Assembly (NCBI GenBank): GCA_947383005.1
Contig: CANDBT010000001.1
Location: 124,001 to 188,000, forward strand
Direction of reading: 5' to 3'
DNA length: 64,000 bases
DNA from: an uncultured bacterium
Lineage (GTDB): Bacteria > Bacillota > Clostridia > Lachnospirales > Lachnospiraceae
Shown here one piece after another: positions 36,796 through 43,995 of this stretch. The notes below the pieces were generated by a model. That model was not told where the DNA came from and ran no database searches. It worked only from the letters and a program-made list of their open reading frames with translations. The translations under genes were made by a program, and so were the position numbers. Every line of letters begins with the position of its first letter. Position 1 is the stretch's first letter.

Positions 36796-37716
36796 ATGTT
36801 GTTTCATAAAAATAATAAGCCGGATACGGAAAGAATGGATTTGTATCCGATTCTGTATATGACAGACAGTTTGAAAAAATATCATGCCCTGCTGGTAAAT
36901 AAGGAAGTGGAATCGCTGTGGGAATTGAATATGGTGGATAATTCTTTTGGCCATGTGCTGGGAGAGGCTGGAAATTTTCAGGAAAAGCTGCAGGAGTTTG
37001 AACAGCGTTTTTTGAGCGTAAATGAGGTTTCCGGTCAGTTTGCCCAGGTGAGAGATCAGATAGCCAAGTCCGTAGGCCAGGCTCAGGACGAAGTGGAGAC
37101 GCTTAAAGGGAGCGCTATGCAGGTTAAGGAACATTTTGGAGAAATGGGTGTTACATTTAGTGATCTGCTGGCGGCGGTGGAAGAGATTAAGCAGCATATG
37201 AGCAAGATTGTTTCCATAGCAAACCAAACCAATATCCTGGCGATTAATGCTTCTATAGAGGCGGCAAGAGCTGGTGAAAAAGGGAAAGGCTTTGCTGTGG
37301 TGGCGGCAGAGGTAAAGAAGCTGGCGGCGGAGATTAAAGATTTGGCGGCTGAGGTAGGAGCCGGAATCAGAGATGTGGAAAACGGTGCGGATAAGCTGAA
37401 CGAGCGGATAAACAGTTCTCAGGAAGCTTTGGGCGAAAGCCTGGATAAGGTTCAGGAAACGTATGAGATGTTTGATCAGATTACTCAGTCAGCGGACGGG
37501 GCATCTTCGGTACAATCGCAAATATCTGCGGTAATCGGGGAATCTCAGACGGATTTGCAGGCGCTGTGCGGTTATTTTGATCAAATTAAGGATCAATATC
37601 AAGAGGTGGTAAAGCATATTAATAAAGCGAGCCGTTTGGGAACGACCAAAAGTACAATGTTTGAGGATGTAGATAATTTGTTATCACAGATTGAGCCGAT
37701 AATTAAAAAATCATAG
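36796..37716 (+). CDS. Soluble methyl-accepting chemotaxis protein
   Basis: 306 residues, no membrane segment, no HAMP. The helical tip [39 protein letters not shown] is split across residues about 138-175 and is the CheW/CheA contact region of MCPs. Flanking helices form the four-helix bundle. The first 60 residues ([18 protein letters not shown]-like) are not a known sensor. In the same operon as a FIST protein, which I infer to be its input. Target may be chemotaxis or another CheA-like path. Weak point: no che genes in the window. Confidence 0.87.
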   Translation: MLFHKNNKPDTERMDLYPILYMTDSLKKYHALLVNKEVESLWELNMVDNSFGHVLGEAGNFQEKLQEFEQRFLSVNEVSGQFAQVRDQIAKSVGQAQDEVETLKGSAMQVKEHFGEMGVTFSDLLAAVEEIKQHMSKIVSIANQTNILAINASIEAARAGEKGKGFAVVAAEVKKLAAEIKDLAAEVGAGIRDVENGADKLNERINSSQEALGESLDKVQETYEMFDQITQSADGASSVQSQISAVIGESQTDLQALCGYFDQIKDQYQEVVKHINKASRLGTTKSTMFEDVDNLLSQIEPIIKKS

Positions 37717-37765
37717 GATTGCCAGGTAATGTCAGCGGGAAGCGCGGCAAATAAAGAAAATGCGG

Positions 37766-37794
37766 GTATAAATTCCTCCCTTTTACAAATACTA
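37766..37794 (+). promoter_or_regulatory. Possible sigma-G promoter of spoVT
   Basis: GTATA-17 bp-AATACTA is close to the Bacillus sigma-G pattern (gHATR, N17-18, CATHHTA). spoVT is a forespore sigma-G gene in Bacillus. Confidence 0.4.
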
Positions 37795-37849
37795 CATTTA
37801 CAGTTAAACAACAGGCAAATGACAGTATGAAAAATGGAGGAATTTTTCT

Positions 37850-38398
37850 ATGAAAGCTACAGGAATTGTGAGAAGAATAGACGACCTTGGACGTGTAGTA
37901 ATACCAAAAGAGATACGAAGGACTTTACGGTTGCGGGAGGGGACGCCACTGGAGATATTTACCGACCGGGAGGGGGAAATCATTTTAAAAAAATATTCTC
38001 CCATGGTGGAACTGACTGCATTTGCGATACAATATGCAGAAGCTATGGCTCAATCGACGGGCATGATGGTGTGTATTACGGACAGAGACCAGATTATTGC
38101 GGTATCCGGCGGTCCGAAAAAAGACGTGCTTCAAAAAAGCATCAGCAAACAGTTGGAAAATTTGATCAATGAGAGAGAAACAGTTGTCGCATCTAAAGAT
38201 GATAAACAGTTTGTGCCTATTGCTGCAGAAGAGTTGGAAGGCGTTACTTATGAGGCAGTAACGCCTATTATTTGTGAGGGTGACGCTATCGGGGCAGTTG
38301 CTCTTTTAAGCCGGGAACCTAAGACGAAATTCGGGGATATGGAAGTAAAGCTGATTTCTACAGCAGCAGGTTTTCTGGGAAGACAGATGGAAGGATAA
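37850..38398 (+). CDS. spoVT: Stage V sporulation regulator SpoVT
   Basis: 182 residues, GGAGGAA before ATG. N-terminal AbrB swapped-hairpin DNA-binding domain (MKATGIVRRIDDLGRVVIPK...LEIFTDREGEIILKKY), C-terminal GAF-like domain (residues 55-180, ending STAAGFLGRQMEG). In Bacillus it tunes forespore gene expression late in sporulation. Full length, highly typical, and it marks the organism as a spore former or recent descendant of one. Confidence 0.95.
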   Translation: MKATGIVRRIDDLGRVVIPKEIRRTLRLREGTPLEIFTDREGEIILKKYSPMVELTAFAIQYAEAMAQSTGMMVCITDRDQIIAVSGGPKKDVLQKSISKQLENLINERETVVASKDDKQFVPIAAEELEGVTYEAVTPIICEGDAIGAVALLSREPKTKFGDMEVKLISTAAGFLGRQMEG

Positions 38399-38453
38399 TG
38401 ATAGGGCAGGAGCCTGAAGAGTGATAAAAACATGGCTAATAAAAAGGATAAAA

Positions 38454-38482
38454 TTGACATTCAGTGCTTATAAGGTTATACT
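38454..38482 (+). promoter_or_regulatory. Strong sigma-A promoter of the PP2C-kinase operon
   Basis: TTGACA-17 bp-TATACT. Predicted start about 38489, some 18 nt before a terminator-like hairpin. Confidence 0.85.
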
Positions 38483-38506
38483 AATAATTGAATATGGAAT
38501 GACCGG

Positions 38507-38541
38507 CTGCACCTTATGGGTTTCATAGGGTGCAGTTTTAT
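38507..38541 (+). terminator. Attenuator-like hairpin in the PP2C-kinase leader
   Basis: CTGCACCTTATG (38507-38518) pairs with CATAGGGTGCAG (38524-38535) with one G-U, then TTTTATC. It lies between the promoter and the first gene, so it either attenuates the operon, ends spoVT read-through, or ends a roughly 50-nt RNA. Confidence 0.75.
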
Positions 38542-38592
38542 CATTTTCTATGTGTCTTCTATGTGGATTATATGTTGAGGCGGGGATAAATT

Positions 38593-39387
38593 ATGAATAT
38601 AATAAAGGAAATACAGGAAGAAAATCCTTTCTATCAGATCGGTTCCCGAGGCATTATCGGAACAAGAGACTATCAGCAGGACCTTGGATATTATTATACA
38701 GGAACGGATTGCGTGTTTTCCATTATTTGTGATGGCATGGGCGGGATGGAAGGCGGAGAGAGAGCCAGTCGGGTTGCGGTAGATCAGTTCGTGCAGGATT
38801 TTCGTCAGGAGCGGGGGGTTGTCAATGTGCCGGAATTTTTGGTAAAAGAAGCCGGACGGCTCAATCAGGTAGTTGCAGGACTGAAAAACAGCAGCGGCGC
38901 GCCGCTGCAGGGCGGTACAACCCTGGTGGCCGTGTATTGTTCAGGGAATCAGATGTATTGGGTATCTGTAGGGGACAGCCGAATTTACCTGATTCGAGGC
39001 AATCGGATAAAACCGCTCAACCGGGAACACAATTATCGTCTAACCTTACAGATGAACTTAGAGAGCGGCTTGATTAATAAAGATACGTATGACAGAGAAT
39101 CGACGGGGCGTCAGGCAGACGCTTTGGTCAGTTATATCGGTATGGAGCAGTTAGCCATGGTGGATGTGAGCCAGGCACCGATTATTATGCAGGAAGGCGA
39201 TGTGGTTGTGCTGTGCAGTGACGGCGTGTGTAAGAGTCTGAATGACAGCCAGATTTGTGCTATGGTACGTGATAATGATGTGGATATGGATATTGCTGCC
39301 GACAGGCTGACAGGTATGGCTATGCGATATGGTGCGAGAGGCCAGGATAATACAACGGTGATTTTAGTAAAATACCTGGGAAGGTAG
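38593..39387 (+). CDS. PP2C-type Ser/Thr protein phosphatase
   Basis: 264 residues, GGCGGGG before ATG. PPM-family motifs: GTRDYQQDLGYYY, FSIICDGMGGMEGGERAS (metal-binding DGMGG), YWVSVGDSRIYLIRGN, VVLCSDGVCKSL, GARGQDNTTVILVKYL. It should dephosphorylate Ser/Thr targets in the cytosol using two Mn2+/Mg2+. The three kinases follow; together they resemble the PrpC/PrkC pairing of Firmicutes but with extra receptors. It is 12 nt upstream of the first kinase. Confidence 0.94.
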   Translation: MNIIKEIQEENPFYQIGSRGIIGTRDYQQDLGYYYTGTDCVFSIICDGMGGMEGGERASRVAVDQFVQDFRQERGVVNVPEFLVKEAGRLNQVVAGLKNSSGAPLQGGTTLVAVYCSGNQMYWVSVGDSRIYLIRGNRIKPLNREHNYRLTLQMNLESGLINKDTYDRESTGRQADALVSYIGMEQLAMVDVSQAPIIMQEGDVVVLCSDGVCKSLNDSQICAMVRDNDVDMDIAADRLTGMAMRYGARGQDNTTVILVKYLGR

Positions 39388-39399
39388 GAGGATGCAGGA

Positions 39400-41538
39400 A
39401 TGCTTTGCCTAAATTGCATGAAGCCTTTTGAGGAAGCTTACGGCGTTTGTCCATACTGCGGCTATATTCCCGGGACCGCTCCGGAGGAGGCATACCATCT
39501 GCATCCGGGAACCATACTTCACGGCCGTTATATTGTGGGAACTACGGTGGGATTTGGAGGATTTGGCATTACTTATCGCGCCTGGGATGCGACTTTGGAG
39601 AAAAAGGTTGCTATCAAGGAATATTATCCCAATGGTATCGTGAATCGGGTACCGGGACAGAAAACGGTGATTATTTATTCGGGCAATCGTGCGGATGAAT
39701 TTCAGAAGGGGAAGCTGCGTTTTTTGGCGGAAGCCAGAAATATGGCCCGTTTTAATACCCACCCGAATATTGTCAATGTTCATGAGTTTTTTGAAGAGAA
39801 TAGTACGGCATATATTGTTATGGAATTTTTGGAAGGCATCTCCTACAAACAATATATTGAAAATTGCGGCGGACATGTGGACTGTAATACAGCGGTAAGT
39901 GTCGCGGTTTCTGTTCTGGGAGCGCTGAAAGAACTACATAAGGAGAAAATTATTCACCGGGATGTAAGTCCGGATAATATTTTTCTTATCCCTGATCAAC
40001 CGGGCGCCAGCCAATACCGGGTGAAGCTGATTGATTTTGGCGCGGCGAGGTTTGCTACGGGAGAAGAGGAGAAGACCTTATCGATTATTTTAAAGCCGGG
40101 CTATGCTCCGCCGGAGCAGTACCGAAATAAAAGCAGACAAGGGCCGTGGACCGACATCTATGCTGTGGGGGCTGTCCTTTATTGTGCAATTACCGGGGTG
40201 AGGCCGGAGGAATCGGTAAACCGTCAGATAGAGGACCGGTTGGAACCGCCAAGCCGTTATGTGCAGGGGCTACCACAGTATTTGAATGACAGTATTATGC
40301 GTGCTATGGCTTTAAATCAGGAACTTCGTTTTCAAAATGTGGATCAATTCCGGGAGGCGCTTCAAAATCAGACTAAGGTGCTTAGTGTCAAATCTGAGAT
40401 CCGGAGAAGGAAGTTCATCCGTAATGCGGGGATCGGCGGGGTCTGTCTGGTTTTATTGATGGCGGTATTGGTGTGTGAGGGGATTTATGTGCATAAACGG
40501 CAGGCACTTTATCATCTGGATGCGGAGATTTCCGTGGAGATTCCGGATGTGAATGCTCAGAAGACCAAAGAAATCCAGAAAGCAGGTTCTATGGGAAAAG
40601 ATTCGGAGGGGCTGAGGGCCATTGAACTGGAACCGTCCCAGCAGATGCTTGAAGAAATGCTTGAGGAATATGAGAGACGTTTTGAACAGGTTAAGGTTTC
40701 TTTATCGGTCAGCGAATATTCGGGAAATACCGGGTCATATGCCGAATTGCTGAAGGAGAAGGCAGCATCAGACACTCTTCCGTCCGTATTTGAAACCAGT
40801 GGAATTAGCGCAGAAGATAAAGAAATCTGGGAGCATTTGGGCACATTGGATACGACCTATAACACAATCAATAAGAGGGATTATTTTTTTGTTGGAGATA
40901 AAGGGTTTAAAGACTATTTTGAAAAGGAAAAGAAACAGATTCCCATTGCCTTTCAGGCTCCCGTGCTGTATGTAAATACTCATATGATACCAGATACCAG
41001 CGATTTGCCTTCCGCCCAGAGCCTGGATATGCTGAAATATGAGGGCGAACCCAGTTACTGCGTAAGCGTTCAGAATCGGGAAATGTACCGAGAAGCTTTT
41101 GGGGGGTCAAAAGCTGCAGAGGAGTTTAAAAAACCGGAGGCTGGTGAAAAAGGATACGAATTGTTTTTGCAAAAAGAAAAAGCTTATTATTTGGGAAATA
41201 CTGATGATTACGAGGCAATTAGGGCAAGTTTGGGTGGGATTTATGAAATGGTAGTTTTAGAAGAACTCCAGGAGGCGGGGAAAGTTAAAGGCCGTTTTAC
41301 TCATTTTTGGAGTATTGACGCCTCGCTGGAAGGGGACGATAAGGAAGCTGCCGACTGCCTGGTATTTTATTTGATGGGAGAGAATGCCCAGGATGTATTT
41401 AACCTTCAAAACGGCAATGGGCTGTCTTTTAATAAGCGGATGCTGAAAACTTATGTGAAGGGTAATAATGAATTTCAGAAGGTTTTGGATAAGCTGGATA
41501 GTTTGAAAATGGAATACAGAGAGGAATACGGAGTATGA
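39400..41538 (+). CDS. Ser/Thr kinase with zinc ribbon and solute-binding-like ectodomain
   Basis: 712 residues. Cys3, 6, 17 and 20 form a short zinc ribbon. The kinase domain (about 43-325) has an intact glycine loop VGFGGFG (50-56), Lys73, HRD (186-188), Asn193, DFG (212-214) and PGYAPPEQY. A single membrane helix lies at 343-364. Outside, about 380-712 do not contain PASTA repeats but resemble an ABC-type extracellular solute-binding protein (AELLKEKAASDTLPSVFETS, IPIAFQAPVLYVNTHMIPDT, then a long alpha/beta domain). I infer a receptor kinase that reads a ligand through a periplasmic-binding-protein fold. AGGTAGGAGG precedes the ATG; its stop overlaps the next start (ATGA). Confidence 0.9.
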   Translation: MLCLNCMKPFEEAYGVCPYCGYIPGTAPEEAYHLHPGTILHGRYIVGTTVGFGGFGITYRAWDATLEKKVAIKEYYPNGIVNRVPGQKTVIIYSGNRADEFQKGKLRFLAEARNMARFNTHPNIVNVHEFFEENSTAYIVMEFLEGISYKQYIENCGGHVDCNTAVSVAVSVLGALKELHKEKIIHRDVSPDNIFLIPDQPGASQYRVKLIDFGAARFATGEEEKTLSIILKPGYAPPEQYRNKSRQGPWTDIYAVGAVLYCAITGVRPEESVNRQIEDRLEPPSRYVQGLPQYLNDSIMRAMALNQELRFQNVDQFREALQNQTKVLSVKSEIRRRKFIRNAGIGGVCLVLLMAVLVCEGIYVHKRQALYHLDAEISVEIPDVNAQKTKEIQKAGSMGKDSEGLRAIELEPSQQMLEEMLEEYERRFEQVKVSLSVSEYSGNTGSYAELLKEKAASDTLPSVFETSGISAEDKEIWEHLGTLDTTYNTINKRDYFFVGDKGFKDYFEKEKKQIPIAFQAPVLYVNTHMIPDTSDLPSAQSLDMLKYEGEPSYCVSVQNREMYREAFGGSKAAEEFKKPEAGEKGYELFLQKEKAYYLGNTDDYEAIRASLGGIYEMVVLEELQEAGKVKGRFTHFWSIDASLEGDDKEAADCLVFYLMGENAQDVFNLQNGNGLSFNKRMLKTYVKGNNEFQKVLDKLDSLKMEYREEYGV

Positions 41539-43880
41539 AGCGTTGTCTGAATTGCATGCAGGAATACGAAGAGAGTTACGGAGCGGCTTGTCCGAATTGC
41601 GGCTATCGAGGGGAGATAAGTCAGGATGACGGCCTCTCCTTAAAACCGGGGACGATTCTTCAAGGCAGATATATTATCGGTACGGTTATACGGGTCAGGG
41701 ATATTGATATTTTCTATAATTGCTGGGATGCTCTGTTTGACAGGAGAGTGACAGTACAGGAGTATTTCCCCAGATATTGCGCAACTCGTTCCGGAGCCAC
41801 GGATATAAGCATTTATGAGGCTAAACGTGATCAATACCAGAAAGGGCTGAAATTATTTTGTGTCCAGAGCAGGGAGATGATCCGGCTTTACAAGGAACAG
41901 GATGTGATTAGTTACCATGGGGTTTTCCAGGAAAACAGGACAGCCTATGCGGTAATGGATTATCAGGAAGCCCCGACGCTGAAAACATGGCTGGGAAGAA
42001 AAATCCCCGAGGAAAGGGACGTCTTGGAGATTATGCGAATGGCCATCCGAGCGGTGGATAAATGCCATCGGCTGGGAATTTACCACGGGATGATCGGGCA
42101 GGATACTTTTTGTGTTACGGAACAAGGGACGCTGGTTTTAAAAGATTATGGCAGTTGGCGGTACGTGAGCGGGAAACCAGGTATCGTCAATTATGGCAAG
42201 GTGTGTGCAGATACAGACGTATTCGGCCTGGCGAAGATGTTTGCCCAGATTGTGACGGGAATGGAAACGGATGATGCGAAAATCTTAATAAAAAATTTGT
42301 CTGGCAGCAGCGTTCATCTCAGCAAACCGGTGATAAACGCGCTTCGCAGCGCATTGTCCTATGAGACGAAAAGCCTTGGTGATTTTTGTAAAAATTTGGA
42401 TGGAAAAAAGGGAAACAGGCAAAAAGCGTTGGCGTTGCCACATTGGCTGTATCTGGCGGCAGGTGCGGCAGCTTTGATTGTTGTGGTTTCCGTGACGGCT
42501 TATGCGTTTGTCCGGTTTAAAGGTTCAGGGATGGAATTCAAGTTCCCCTGGGCAAAAGAGAACCAGGAGGAGATGCAAGAGGACGAGATGGTGCGAGTGC
42601 CGAATGTGATCAATATGGACAGGGAAGAGGCAGAAGAAAGGCTGAGGGAAAGCGGCCTGCTGATGAACTGGATAGAGATTACTTATAATGAAGATGTGCC
42701 GGAAGGAAAAGTTTTTCACCAGGGGAAGAAAGAAAATACTTTGGTAGAAAGAGGGACCATTGTTGATGTCCGTGTCAGTATGGGAAAAAAGAAGGGCGTT
42801 TTCCCGGCGATTATTGGATTGGAAAAAGAAGAGGCCGAGCAGCTTTTAAAAGATGCTGGTTTTTCGAAGATCAAATTTGATGAAACGACAGAAGAAGGGA
42901 TGCCGAATACCGTCCTGCGTGCTAATGCCAATGCAGATGAAATGCTTGAGCTTGATACGGAAATTCTTGTGGAAATCTGTCGGTTTGAAGATGGGCAGGG
43001 ATGGGCAGGGGGCCTTCCGCCTGTTCCGGATGTGTGTGAGAAAACCGTGGAGGATGCGAAGTCGCTGTTGATTGAACAGGGGTTTTTGGTATATATTGTC
43101 GAAGAACATAATTCGATGGATAAAGGCTTGGTCTTTGCCCAGTTGCCGGAAGCAGAAAGCCAGCCAGGGGATAAAAACCTGGTAACTCTCTATGTCAGTT
43201 TAGGAGAAGAAAAGATTTATATGAAGAATGTGTTGCTGATGACGGAGAAGCAGGCAAGGGAAGAGATCGAAGCTTTGGGGCTGAGAGTCGGTAAAGTGAC
43301 GGAACAATTCAGCGATTCCGTGCCTAAAGGAAAAGTGATGTCCCAGAGCGTTCCCCAGAACCAGGAAGTGAAAAAAGGAAGAAAGATTGATTTGGTTATC
43401 AGCAAAGGGCGGGAACAGCAAGTATCTGCTCCGGCATCCCCCAAGCCTGCAACTACCGCGGAGAAAACTTCGGAAACAGAAATCGTAGAGCCAAAGGCGC
43501 CGGAAACGGCAGAAACGGCAGAACCTGAGACTTTACCGACGGCAGAATCTGTGCCGCCACGGCAGAACCAGGGGCCTGCAGGACAAAAACCAGGTTCGGC
43601 GCCAGTGTCCGAATCTTTGCAAAGGCCGGGAGGGGCGGAGCAGCCACAGGAGACGCCGGCGCCGCCTATAGCTCCTGAGCCGCAGCCCTCTGAGACGATA
43701 ATGGAACCCGAACCGCCAATGGCTCCCGAGCCTCCGGGAACGCCTCAGCCGCAGCAGACGGCGCCCGGGCTGCAGGGGGCGTCACAGGATTCTCCCGCAT
43801 TGCCGCAGGGAGGAACTCCGCCAGAAGGTTCGGTTCAGGAAGAAAAGGATATGTCTTTGTCTGACGAGCGAAGCGTATGA
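41535..43880 (+). CDS. PASTA pseudokinase with zinc ribbon
   Basis: 781 residues. Zinc ribbon at Cys4, 7, 19, 22. The kinase domain is degenerate: the glycine loop is lost (TVIRVRDIDIF), the VAIK lysine is Gln75 (VTVQEYF), HRD is His-Gly-Met (184-186), the catalytic-loop Asn is Thr191; only DYG (204-206) remains of the metal site. Membrane helix at about 304-326. Then four PASTA domains (VRVPNVINMDREEAEERL ... KIYMKNVLLMTEKQAREEIE) and a 150-residue Pro/Glu-rich tail. PASTA domains bind muropeptides or beta-lactams in PrkC/PknB. Likely a non-catalytic partner of the flanking kinases. Confidence 0.92.
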   Translation: MKRCLNCMQEYEESYGAACPNCGYRGEISQDDGLSLKPGTILQGRYIIGTVIRVRDIDIFYNCWDALFDRRVTVQEYFPRYCATRSGATDISIYEAKRDQYQKGLKLFCVQSREMIRLYKEQDVISYHGVFQENRTAYAVMDYQEAPTLKTWLGRKIPEERDVLEIMRMAIRAVDKCHRLGIYHGMIGQDTFCVTEQGTLVLKDYGSWRYVSGKPGIVNYGKVCADTDVFGLAKMFAQIVTGMETDDAKILIKNLSGSSVHLSKPVINALRSALSYETKSLGDFCKNLDGKKGNRQKALALPHWLYLAAGAAALIVVVSVTAYAFVRFKGSGMEFKFPWAKENQEEMQEDEMVRVPNVINMDREEAEERLRESGLLMNWIEITYNEDVPEGKVFHQGKKENTLVERGTIVDVRVSMGKKKGVFPAIIGLEKEEAEQLLKDAGFSKIKFDETTEEGMPNTVLRANANADEMLELDTEILVEICRFEDGQGWAGGLPPVPDVCEKTVEDAKSLLIEQGFLVYIVEEHNSMDKGLVFAQLPEAESQPGDKNLVTLYVSLGEEKIYMKNVLLMTEKQAREEIEALGLRVGKVTEQFSDSVPKGKVMSQSVPQNQEVKKGRKIDLVISKGREQQVSAPASPKPATTAEKTSETEIVEPKAPETAETAEPETLPTAESVPPRQNQGPAGQKPGSAPVSESLQRPGGAEQPQETPAPPIAPEPQPSETIMEPEPPMAPEPPGTPQPQQTAPGLQGASQDSPALPQGGTPPEGSVQEEKDMSLSDERSV

Positions 43881-43995
43881 GTGTTTGGAAAAGCCGGTTT
43901 TGAGTGACGGTTCAGGGTGATTCAGAGGATTGACAAAAAGATGAAATTACGACCAACAAACCTGAAATGGCAGGGGAGGAAGGACAGAGGGGACT

